A DNA stretch of 60,642 bases. It comes from Bacteroidia bacterium (GTDB lineage: Bacteria; Bacteroidota; Bacteroidia; Flavobacteriales_D; JAUILH01). Both the position numbers and the translations under genes were made by a program. This document shows, piece after piece, positions 53,618 through 60,642 of the stretch. The notes beneath the pieces are model-generated. The model saw only the letters and a list, made by a program, of their open reading frames with translations, ran no database searches and was not told the origin of the DNA. The number at the start of each line of letters is the position of its first letter. Position 1 is the stretch's first letter. The DNA lies in NCBI GenBank assembly GCA_030433115.1, contig JAUILH010000007.1, positions 1 to 60,642 of the forward strand, given 5' to 3'.

Positions 53618-54334
53618 ATGGCAACTAAAATTAGATTGCAAAGACACGGTAAAAAAGGAAAACCATTTTACCACGTTGTAGCGGCAGATGCCCGCGCAAA
53701 AAGAGACGGTAAGTTCATTGAGAAAATCGGTACTTACAATCCTAACACCAACCCAGCGACTATCAACTTAAACTTTGACAGAGCTTTGGATTGGGTTAAA
53801 AAAGGTGCACAGCCAACAGACACTGCCAAGGCTATTTTGTCTTACGAAGGTGTGTTGATGAAAAATCACCTGGATAAAGGTGTGGCTAAAGGTGCATTAA
53901 AGCAAGCTGATGCTGATAAGAAATTTGAAGCATGGAAAGCAGAAAAAGCGGCAAAAATTCAAGCTAAAGTTGACGGATTGTCTGCTGCTGCTCAAAAAGA
54001 AGCTGCTGATAGATTGGCTGCTGAGAAGGCTGTAAATGAAGCCAGAGCTGCTGAGTTGGCTGCTAAGAATTCTCCATTAGTGGAAGAAGTTGAAGCACCA
54101 GTAGAAGAAGCTGCTAGCGAAGAAACTGCTGCTGAGACAACAGAAGAGGCTCCAGTTGCAGAAGCTGCTACAGAAGAAGTAGTAGAAGCTCCAGCTGCAG
54201 AAGAAGCGCCAGAAGAACCTGCTAAGGAAGAGGCACCTGCTGAAGAAGCGCCTGCTACTGAGGCTGCTGAAGAAGCACCGAAAGCAGAAGCTGAAGAAGC
54301 CGCTGCAGAAGAAGGTGACAAAAAAGAAGAATAA
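53618..54334 (+). CDS. rpsP: 30S ribosomal protein S16 with long acidic C-terminal tail
   Basis: 238 residues; typical S16 is 80-90. Residues 1-85 are S16 ([20 protein letters not shown], then [35 protein letters not shown]). After that come a Lys/Ala helix ([13 protein letters not shown]) and about 90 residues of Ala/Glu repeats ([31 protein letters not shown]). S16 helps assemble the 30S body. Tails on S16 are known in Bacteroidota but this one is long and low in complexity. rimM follows downstream, as in many genomes. Confidence 0.95.
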   Translation: MATKIRLQRHGKKGKPFYHVVAADARAKRDGKFIEKIGTYNPNTNPATINLNFDRALDWVKKGAQPTDTAKAILSYEGVLMKNHLDKGVAKGALKQADADKKFEAWKAEKAAKIQAKVDGLSAAAQKEAADRLAAEKAVNEARAAELAAKNSPLVEEVEAPVEEAASEETAAETTEEAPVAEAATEEVVEAPAAEEAPEEPAKEEAPAEEAPATEAAEEAPKAEAEEAAAEEGDKKEE

Positions 54335-54354
54335 GATTTATATCTATATTATAG

Positions 54355-54389
54355 AAACCCTGGTACCTTTGTTGGCATCAGGGTTTTTT
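54355..54389 (+). terminator. Terminator or attenuator between rpsP and rimM
   Basis: AAACCCTG pairs with CAGGGTTT across a 16-nt loop, followed by TTTT. rimM begins 40 nt later, and a small palindrome CTCCGTC-C-GACGGAG (54398-54412) lies in its leader. This could end most rpsP transcripts and let a fraction through. Confidence 0.7.
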
Positions 54390-54428
54390 ATTGTCTTCTC
54401 CGTCCGACGGAGCCTAAAGTGAAGGACT

Positions 54429-54938
54429 ATGAACGACCTAACACATATTGGATACATTACAAAACCTCATGGTTACAAAGGCGCTGTTAAACTCAAGTGT
54501 ATTTTAAGCGATTGGATGCCACTATTGGAGCTGGATATACTCATGCTAGAGGTCAATGGCTCGTCTGTACCATTTTTTATAGAAAACATCACACATCAAG
54601 CCAATGACATGCTGATTGTTAAGTTTGAAGACGTGGATGACGAGCAAAGTGCCAAGAACTTAAAAAGCACCTCCGTATTTGTCTCTGGTGATATTATTCA
54701 TGAAGAAGATGAGGCACATCCCTGGACCAACTTCTTGATTATCTCAGCTGAAGATGGACAAACAATTGGCTCTATTGAAGAAGTGATTGACATTCCCAAT
54801 AACCTACTAGCCATGTTGATCATTGATGAGGAAGAAATCATGTTACCGCTGCATGACGAGCTCATTCAAACTGTGGACGAGACGAACAAAACCATTACAA
54901 CCATCATTCCCGATGGTCTGTTAAATCTGAACGATTAA
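54429..54938 (+). CDS. rimM: Ribosome maturation factor RimM
   Basis: 169 residues, normal length. The N-terminal RimM domain starts LTHIGYITKPHGYKGAVKLK and the second part is a PRC barrel (EVIDIPNNLLAMLIIDEEEIMLPLHD). It binds S19 and helps 30S maturation. It lies between rpsP and trmN6 and may share transcription with both. Confidence 0.95.
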   Translation: MNDLTHIGYITKPHGYKGAVKLKCILSDWMPLLELDILMLEVNGSSVPFFIENITHQANDMLIVKFEDVDDEQSAKNLKSTSVFVSGDIIHEEDEAHPWTNFLIISAEDGQTIGSIEEVIDIPNNLLAMLIIDEEEIMLPLHDELIQTVDETNKTITTIIPDGLLNLND

Positions 54939-54939
54939 G

Positions 54940-55632
54940 GTGGGCAAGCCTTTTCATTTTAAACAGTTTTCCATACTTCAGGACAACGCGAACATGAAGG
55001 TGGGCACAGATGCTGTTTTATTGGGCGCCATGGCGCATCATCCCAATCCAAAAAGGATTCTGGATATTGGCACAGGAACGGGGATTATTGGACTGATGCT
55101 GGCTCAGAGGTATCCAGAGGCCCAAATAGATCTACTCGAAAAAGACATACCTGCTTTTAAAGAAGCCAAACTTAATGCTCTCAACAGTCCGTTTGATGAT
55201 CGAGTACATGTCATACAAGGAGATTTTGAGTCGATAGAGCTTATAAACAAATACGACCTCATAGTCTCTAACCCTCCCTATCATCTAGAAGACTTTGTCT
55301 CTTCCAATGAAAAAAAGCGTATCAGTAGATCGAGTGATGCCCTCCATCCTGAAATCTTCTTTTCAAAGTCTATTGAACATTTAAATGAGAATGGAAGTTT
55401 GTGGTTCATAAGCCCTTTGCCATATTTTGAGATATGTAAGACATATGTTGCCAATCTTCAGCATCAGATCAACATCATTCCAAAAAGAAACAAACCGGTG
55501 AACAGAATTGTATCTTGTTGGTCCGAAAAGCAAGGCAAAACCAAACAAGAAGATTTCATCCTACGACAGGAAAATAATATCTACTCAGAAGCCTATCAAA
55601 AGCTGACCAAAGAATTTCATCCACATTATTAA
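54940..55632 (+). CDS. trmN6: tRNA1(Val) adenine-37 N6-methyltransferase
   Basis: 230 residues from a GTG that lies 1 nt after the rimM stop. The SAM motif is ILDIGTGTGIIGLMLAQRYP and the catalytic motif is YDLIVSNPPYHLEDFV. Upstream, FHFKQFSILQDNANMKVGTDAVLLGAM is the family signature of TrmN6 (YfiC). It methylates A37 of tRNA-Val. The 1-nt spacing from rimM suggests translational coupling. Confidence 0.93.
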   Translation: MGKPFHFKQFSILQDNANMKVGTDAVLLGAMAHHPNPKRILDIGTGTGIIGLMLAQRYPEAQIDLLEKDIPAFKEAKLNALNSPFDDRVHVIQGDFESIELINKYDLIVSNPPYHLEDFVSSNEKKRISRSSDALHPEIFFSKSIEHLNENGSLWFISPLPYFEICKTYVANLQHQINIIPKRNKPVNRIVSCWSEKQGKTKQEDFILRQENNIYSEAYQKLTKEFHPHY

Positions 55633-55657
55633 TAGGAATATTTCGTAACTTTCTATC

Positions 55658-56440
55658 ATGAAATGGATTCTGCTTTTTTTGATGATCATTGTTTCGGTTC
55701 ATGCTGAAGCCCAAAAAAAGATCAGGATTAATGCCAAAAAAAACATCTCTGGTTTGGAAAAAATGGAGATCGTTATCAATGGAAACAGTTATTTCATCGA
55801 CACGCTCTACAACACAATCATACTTCCCCAAGAACATCAATTTGACACCTTAGAGATCAATCCTGGAGGCATCAAGGTACTCTGCAATTTTGAAAATGAT
55901 TCGTCGTACACACTCATTGGAGCATGCTGTGCCAGTACCGATATTGTGCCCTCATGGAAATGCCCCGATTCAACCATTGAAAATATTGAGGAACTATCTG
56001 ATGAAGCATTCTACGAACAACATGAGGCTAACAAGCAACATATGATGGACAGACCACAAATCACTTTTAAGATCGAAAATGGTTCATCCAAAGACTCTAT
56101 TTATGCCTGGTATGCAGACCATGCCTCATTTCCATCATTCAAATTGATTGACGAAGAAGGTTGGCAATATGGCTCACCTATAAAAGGTTTTTACTGGAGC
56201 AATATTAGCTTCTTTGAATTTTTCAAATCGACTAGAGATTTTAAAGCACTCAATACCAAACACCCTGATGGCACAATTCACTGGATGATGAATGAGCAAG
56301 GGATTGTAGAAGATGTATATCCAGACTATGACCAAGACGAGTCTCTAGGTACGATTGCAACCAGATTATTCGGAAATAACCACTACACCATTACCTACGA
56401 CCTCCTTACCAAACAAATCACACTCACCAAAGACGACTAA
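55658..56440 (+). CDS. Exported protein of unknown function
   Basis: 260 residues with a signal peptide (MKWILLFLMIIVSVHAEAQ). The first third is beta-rich (IRINAKKNISGLEKMEIVIN, FDTLEINPGG) and has a short Cys pair (GACCAST). The rest is acidic and aromatic. I do not recognise a family. It lies 25 nt after trmN6 and its stop overlaps the convergent saccharopine dehydrogenase-like gene by CTAA. Confidence 0.7.
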   Translation: MKWILLFLMIIVSVHAEAQKKIRINAKKNISGLEKMEIVINGNSYFIDTLYNTIILPQEHQFDTLEINPGGIKVLCNFENDSSYTLIGACCASTDIVPSWKCPDSTIENIEELSDEAFYEQHEANKQHMMDRPQITFKIENGSSKDSIYAWYADHASFPSFKLIDEEGWQYGSPIKGFYWSNISFFEFFKSTRDFKALNTKHPDGTIHWMMNEQGIVEDVYPDYDQDESLGTIATRLFGNNHYTITYDLLTKQITLTKDD

Positions 56441-57783
56441 TACAATTTCGCCTCCACTTCTTTCTCATTAAACTTAATGCCAAAAGTCTCCAATTCTTTC
56501 AATACTGGTAGGTAAATTTCCTTTTCAATTGGTAAACGTACTCCTGTTAATTTGATGGTACCGTTTAAGATCATTTTGGCGCAAATGGCAACTGGTAAAC
56601 CAACGGTATCACTCATGGCTGTGTACACATCATCCTGACCAATGTATACCATAGAAGAATGAATCTCTTTAAGTCCGTCGGACACTCTATACACAAATCG
56701 GTGCCACATCACAATCATATCCTTGTCATCATCTTTTAACGACCATTTTTCTTCCAGAATCTTCTGTAAAATCTGAGCTGGTGTGGCATTCTTTAAGCCC
56801 ACTTTTCTCTCGCTAAATAGCCCCAACCATTCTAGTTTATCGTAGATCGGATCATCCTGGTCGATTTTCAGTTGGTACCTCAATTTCAGCTCCACAGAAT
56901 CATGTCGACTGTAAGCCAAAAATGCATTGGTGAATTCACGATAGCTCATGTTTTCCGAATCCTCAATAGTGTAGCTATCATCGGTCATTCCCAGCTGAAC
57001 AAGATAATTCCAGGCTCTGCAAAAACCAACTCGTCTGAAAGTTCCTCTGTAGATGGTCGGAATGTCTTCAAGTCCATAAACATCTCTATATTTCAGTGAA
57101 TCCCGATTGGCATAGCCTTCAAATTTGCCATACCCATCAATTTCAATGATCTCCGTTCTCCTAAATAATTTGTGATAAGGAATGTATTTATACTGTCCTT
57201 CCTGAATGAACTTAGCAGCCCCTCCTTGTCCGGCCAACACCACATTTCTTGGATTCCAGGTAAATTTATAATTCCATGGATTGTCGTCACTTTCCGGTGC
57301 AATAAGTCCACCAGTAAAAGACTCAAAAGCCAACATCTCTCCATTTTGATCGTCTATTTCATCCAAAATTTTCTTGGCAGATAAATGATCAATTCCCGGA
57401 TCCACTCCAATCTCGTTGAGGAGAATAACTCCTGCCTCCTTCGCGGCCTCATCCAAGGCCTTCATCTCTTCAGAAATATAGGATGGTGTAATGATGGGGA
57501 TACGTTTTTCTATGCACTCTTTGGCCACTTCAATGTGGAATCTTGCTGGCAACATGGACACCACTAAATCCACATTCAGAAGTGCTTTACTTCTTTGTAC
57601 TTCATCCAAAGCGTTCAATTCAAAAGCTTCCCCATGAGCACTCCCGTTCACCTTACTTTTGGCCAAATCCAGGTTCATGTCTCCTACACTCACTTTCCAT
57701 CCTTCTGCCTCAGCATGATCCAATAAATATTTAATCAATGATGATGACGATCTACCCGCTCCGATTACCAGAATATTTTTCAT
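56437..57783 (-). CDS. Saccharopine dehydrogenase-like enzyme
   Basis: 448 residues. The N-terminal Rossmann motif is NILVIGAGRSSSSLIKYLLD. The two-part sequence (VVSMLPARFHIEVAKECIEK, GVILLNEIGVDPGIDHLSAKKI, then WNPRNVVLAGQGGAAKFI) matches the saccharopine dehydrogenase (L-glutamate-forming) family. In lysine metabolism this enzyme interconverts saccharopine and aminoadipate semialdehyde plus glutamate; some relatives work in polyamine metabolism. A single gene, convergent with an exported protein. Confidence 0.88.
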   Translation of the reverse strand: MKNILVIGAGRSSSSLIKYLLDHAEAEGWKVSVGDMNLDLAKSKVNGSAHGEAFELNALDEVQRSKALLNVDLVVSMLPARFHIEVAKECIEKRIPIITPSYISEEMKALDEAAKEAGVILLNEIGVDPGIDHLSAKKILDEIDDQNGEMLAFESFTGGLIAPESDDNPWNYKFTWNPRNVVLAGQGGAAKFIQEGQYKYIPYHKLFRRTEIIEIDGYGKFEGYANRDSLKYRDVYGLEDIPTIYRGTFRRVGFCRAWNYLVQLGMTDDSYTIEDSENMSYREFTNAFLAYSRHDSVELKLRYQLKIDQDDPIYDKLEWLGLFSERKVGLKNATPAQILQKILEEKWSLKDDDKDMIVMWHRFVYRVSDGLKEIHSSMVYIGQDDVYTAMSDTVGLPVAICAKMILNGTIKLTGVRLPIEKEIYLPVLKELETFGIKFNEKEVEAKLY

Positions 57784-57881
57784 ACGACTAAATTATACTT
57801 AGATTTTAAACAGTATGTGGCTTCAGACCTATTTTTTTTAACAGTCGAATGGAAGTCCTAACATAGTCGCGTTTTTTAAAT

Positions 57882-57889
57882 TACTTTTG
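57882..57889 (+). promoter_or_regulatory. Candidate -7 box (TACTTTTG) 4 nt from a start codon
   Basis: TACTTTTG matches TAnnTTTG and ends 4 nt before the ATG at 57894, again pointing to a leaderless or nearly leaderless message. No TTG at the expected distance is clear. Confidence 0.4.
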
Positions 57890-57893
57890 AACC

Positions 57894-58298
57894 ATGCGAA
57901 AAAAGACCTATCTGTTTGCCTTCATTTCAATGGCTATAGCGATCTCATTGGGTGCGCTTGGTGCACACGCTTTGAAGAAGGAATTGACACCTGACCAGCT
58001 GGACAGTTTTAAGACTGGTGTGTTTTATCAAATTGTGCATGCTTTGGCCTTGATTGGCTTGGTAGGACTGCCTAAAATGGTGAACAGTAAACGCATCAAG
58101 TTGGGCTTGAATTTCCTCAAAATCGGTCCTTTGATATTTTCCGGATCGATCTATTTACTCGCGTGTAAAGATATGATAGGTTTAGGAAGTATTTCAAAGG
58201 TCTTAGGTCCAATCACTCCAATCGGTGGACTCATCATGATTGCGGGTTGGGTGGTTTTAGCAGCTGTTTTCATTAAAATGGATCACAAAAATGAATAA
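57894..58298 (+). CDS. DUF423 membrane protein
   Basis: 134 residues with four membrane helices. The start MRKKTYLFAFISMAIAISLG is followed by GALGAHALKKELTPDQLDSF, the DUF423 signature, and VFYQIVHALALIGLVG. The family is widespread and of unknown function. Its stop lies 8 nt inside the start of the next gene. Confidence 0.88.
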   Translation: MRKKTYLFAFISMAIAISLGALGAHALKKELTPDQLDSFKTGVFYQIVHALALIGLVGLPKMVNSKRIKLGLNFLKIGPLIFSGSIYLLACKDMIGLGSISKVLGPITPIGGLIMIAGWVVLAAVFIKMDHKNE

Positions 58299-59778
58299 GT
58301 ACGATTTATTTAAGGAAAAAATGGCGGAGATCGCTGATTTGAGAAACGCTGTGGCGGTTCTCAATTGGGATCAGGAGACTTATATGCCTCTGAAAGGAAC
58401 TGGAATGAGAGCCAGACAAATTGCGACCTTATCATCCCTTTCTCACGAAAAATTCACGACTCAGGAACTGTTTGATTTGACTGCAGAATTACTTGACTCC
58501 GCGGACCTATCTGAGATACAAATGATCAACGTTAAAAAGACAAAACAAGATCTTGATAAACTCAGAAAATTCGATTCCAGCTTCATCAAACAACAGTCTT
58601 TAGCCATTTCAAAATCGTTTGTGGATTGGAACAAGGCCAAAGACGAAGACAACTTTAAACTATTCGAATCCAGTTTAGCAGAACTTATCGCACTCAAAAA
58701 AGAAGAGGCTGACATATCTGGGTATCAGGACCACCCATATGATGCCTTACTGGACACTTACGAACCACAGATGACCTGTGCTAAATTAGATATTATTTTT
58801 GGTGGACTGAAGCCAGAATTATCGCAATTATTGAATAAAATAGCTCAAGCCCCTCAAATTGATGATGCCTTCTTGTTCGACCAATATGATATTGATCGGC
58901 AATGGCAATTTGGACTGACCGTACTCAAAAACCTGGGCTATGACTTTGATGCAGGTCGACAAGACAAATCCTCGCACCCATTTACTACCAGTTTTTCATC
59001 AGAAGATGTGCGCATTACCACACGTGTGAATGAACATGATTTTGCAGAGATGTTGTGGAGTAGCATTCATGAAGGCGGTCATGCTATCTATGAACAAGGT
59101 CTTCCAGCGGATCAATATGGTCTTCCAGCCGGACAGTATTTATCACTGTCTATTCACGAATCACAGTCAAGATTGTACGAAAATAATCTTGGACGTTCAA
59201 AGGCTTTCTGGGAGTACCACTTCCCTATTCTGCAAAATAATTTTAGTCAATTTAAGTCTCTTGACATAAACAGTTTCTACAAAGCCATCAATACCGTTAA
59301 ACCATCATTGATCAGGACCAATGCCGACGAGTTGAGCTATCATTTTCATGTCATAATCAGGTATGAAATAGAGCGAGCCATCATGAGTGGAGAAGTTGAC
59401 GCCAAAGACCTACCTGAGTTATGGAATAGTAAATATGACGCTTATCTGGGCATCAAACCTAACTCAGATAAAGTAGGTGTTTTACAAGACATTCACTGGT
59501 CACATGGCAGTTTCGGCTACTTTCCTACATATTCGTTAGGCAGTTTGTATGCTGCTCAGTTTATGGCGCAATATAAGTCTGACCATGAAAATGCTGAGGA
59601 GCAATTTAGATCTGGTGATTACGCGTTAATTAAAAAATGGTTGAACCAACACATTCACAGCAAAGGAAAAACGCTGTCTTCGGAAGAGTTATGTGAAGAA
59701 TTAACTGGTTCCGGACTGAATCATTCTGCTTTCATGTTGTATGCAAATTCAAAATATGGTGAGATATATAACATCTAG
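58291..59778 (+). CDS. M32 family carboxypeptidase
   Basis: 495 residues, normal length for M32 (Taq carboxypeptidase). The zinc site HEGGH lies near residue 261 (SIHEGGHAIYEQGLP) and the third ligand region is ESQSRLYENN. DQETYMPLKGTGMRARQIA and HPFTTSFSSEDVRITT are family signatures. It removes C-terminal amino acids in the cytosol. It overlaps the DUF423 gene by 8 nt. Confidence 0.93.
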   Translation: MNKYDLFKEKMAEIADLRNAVAVLNWDQETYMPLKGTGMRARQIATLSSLSHEKFTTQELFDLTAELLDSADLSEIQMINVKKTKQDLDKLRKFDSSFIKQQSLAISKSFVDWNKAKDEDNFKLFESSLAELIALKKEEADISGYQDHPYDALLDTYEPQMTCAKLDIIFGGLKPELSQLLNKIAQAPQIDDAFLFDQYDIDRQWQFGLTVLKNLGYDFDAGRQDKSSHPFTTSFSSEDVRITTRVNEHDFAEMLWSSIHEGGHAIYEQGLPADQYGLPAGQYLSLSIHESQSRLYENNLGRSKAFWEYHFPILQNNFSQFKSLDINSFYKAINTVKPSLIRTNADELSYHFHVIIRYEIERAIMSGEVDAKDLPELWNSKYDAYLGIKPNSDKVGVLQDIHWSHGSFGYFPTYSLGSLYAAQFMAQYKSDHENAEEQFRSGDYALIKKWLNQHIHSKGKTLSSEELCEELTGSGLNHSAFMLYANSKYGEIYNI

Positions 59779-59806
59779 TTACATCTTTAATCACTCATTT
59801 TTAACA

Positions 59807-59839
59807 ATTCGTCCAATATGTTGAAAAATCTGGACGAAT
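59807..59839. promoter_or_regulatory. 9-bp inverted repeat upstream of pckA
   Basis: ATTCGTCCA (59807-59815) pairs exactly with TGGACGAAT (59831-59839) over a 15-nt loop. No T-run follows. It lies 28 nt upstream of the likely pckA -7 box and could be an operator or an mRNA-end hairpin. Confidence 0.45.
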
Positions 59840-59866
59840 GATTCGGCAAATGGCATATTAAAGCCC

Positions 59867-59874
59867 TAGTTTTG
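59867..59874 (+). promoter_or_regulatory. Candidate pckA -7 box
   Basis: TAGTTTTG matches TAnnTTTG and lies 69 nt upstream of the ATG at 59944, leaving a leader of about 60 nt. Confidence 0.45.
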
Positions 59875-59943
59875 TATATAGAAACAAAAGCAGGAGCACA
59901 CTCAACTAAACAACTCGGTGTGTGGCTTTAGAACTTAAATTGT

Positions 59944-60642
59944 ATGAATGAATTTGGAAAGAAGGCCAAAGATGCCTCTTTATCTAAAATTGGATTAAAC
60001 AACTTAGAAAACGTTTTTTGGAATCTTAATCCCTCTGAGCTTGTAGAAGACACCATCGCTAATGGAATGGGTGTATTAACTGACACTGGTGCCATTGCGA
60101 TCAACACAGGTGAATTCACCGGACGATCACCTCAGGATAGGTTTATTGTTTGTGACGACATCACTGAAAATTCAGTTTGGTGGGGTGATATCAACATTAA
60201 GTTTGATGCTGACAAGTTTGACGCTTTATACGACAAGGTTGTGAAGCATTTAGAAGACAAAGAGGTTTACGTAAGAGACTCTTATGTATGTGCTGATGAT
60301 GATTACAGAATGACGGTTCGCTCAATATCTGAGCTGCCTTGGTCAAGTATATTTACATATAATATGTTTCTAAGACCTTCTGATGAAGAGATCAAGAACA
60401 TGAATATTGAATGGACAATTATTCAAGCACCAACCTTTACCGCTGATCCAGAAGTTGATGGAACGCGTCAGCACAACTTTGCAGTGATGAACTTCACTAA
60501 AAAAATCTTGTTGATTGGCGGAACCGGTTATACTGGCGAAATGAAAAAAGGAATTTTTTCTGCCCTAAATTTCATATTACCGCATGAAAAAAATGTGCTA
60601 TCAATGCACTGTTCAGCAAATATTGGTGAAAAAGGGGATACC
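59944..60642 (+). CDS. pckA: ATP-dependent phosphoenolpyruvate carboxykinase, C-terminus outside window
   Basis: 233 codons from an ATG, with no stop before the right edge. The protein begins MNEFGKKAKDASLSKIGLNN and has GEFTGRSPQDRFIV, the PEP carboxykinase (ATP) signature, then VYVRDSYVCADDDYRM, NMNIEWTIIQAPTF and ILLIGGTGYTGEMKKGIF. The visible part ends SMHCSANIGEKGDT, just before the ATP-binding P-loop, which lies outside the window. It converts oxaloacetate to phosphoenolpyruvate, the first step of gluconeogenesis. Confidence 0.95.
   Translation, partial: MNEFGKKAKDASLSKIGLNNLENVFWNLNPSELVEDTIANGMGVLTDTGAIAINTGEFTGRSPQDRFIVCDDITENSVWWGDINIKFDADKFDALYDKVVKHLEDKEVYVRDSYVCADDDYRMTVRSISELPWSSIFTYNMFLRPSDEEIKNMNIEWTIIQAPTFTADPEVDGTRQHNFAVMNFTKKILLIGGTGYTGEMKKGIFSALNFILPHEKNVLSMHCSANIGEKGDT

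Noticed and set aside
53992..54321. Minus-strand Ser/Ala-rich frame opposite the rpsP tail
   Set aside because: It is the complement of the Ala/Glu codon repeats, which leave long open frames on the other strand.
1..60642. CRISPR array
   Set aside because: I saw no array of short direct repeats with regular spacers; the only tandem repeats are the 246-bp coding units and the three 20-bp-spaced operators.

Overview
The window looks like chromosomal DNA from a member of the Bacteroidota, probably Flavobacteriia-like. The reasons are AT-rich sequence, several secreted proteins ending in type IX secretion (T9SS, Por) C-terminal sorting domains, promoters of the TTG-N17-23-TAnnTTTG type, a BlaI/M56-TonB pair, an OMP_b-brl_3 outer-membrane protein, and a DnaE with an N-terminal proofreading exonuclease. 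This is a call from sequence features, not a database match.

Layout. 1-1971 (minus, runs off the left edge): N-terminal part of a large secreted repeat protein. 2223-5163: LytTR response regulator and TPR sensor kinase. 5305-6928: small secreted and membrane proteins of unknown role. 7039-9462: outer-membrane beta-barrel protein. 9745-22256 (all minus): a compact defence locus read in the order hsdR, hsdM, hsdS (with an extra C-terminal domain), a large ABC-type ATPase, an HNH nuclease, a half-size specificity subunit and a short HsdM-like methylase. The ATPase/HNH pair resembles the Septu (PtuA/PtuB) arrangement but is larger and is followed by its own methylase and specificity pair.

23114-35155: an integrative element of 11,995 bp (repeat to repeat) in the 3' end of tRNA-Asp(GTC). 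It has a 47-bp direct repeat at both ends, an IntDOT-like tyrosine recombinase just inside the left end, a 19-bp direct repeat inside each end that looks like integrase arm sites, an excisionase-type helix-turn-helix protein, a four-gene T9SS/glycoside-hydrolase operon, small unknown genes, a 136-bp structured palindrome, and a P-loop ATPase (Sll1717-like) at the right edge. I see no relaxase or conjugation gene.

35434-60642: mostly ordinary chromosome. It holds an FAD/NAD-binding oxidoreductase, blaI-M56/TonB, a DUF58 protein, a lipoprotein with a DUF2723-type motif, trxA, a WG-repeat lipoprotein broken by one frameshift, dnaE, ttcA, a PLP-dependent dehydratase, a five-haem cytochrome with a sugar dehydrogenase, rpsP-rimM-trmN6, a saccharopine dehydrogenase-like gene, a DUF423 protein, an M32 carboxypeptidase, and the start of pckA (cut by the right edge).

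The most interesting parts are the seven-gene restriction/ATPase/HNH locus and the neighbouring tRNA-Asp island with a second candidate defence ATPase and an unexplained structured non-coding region.
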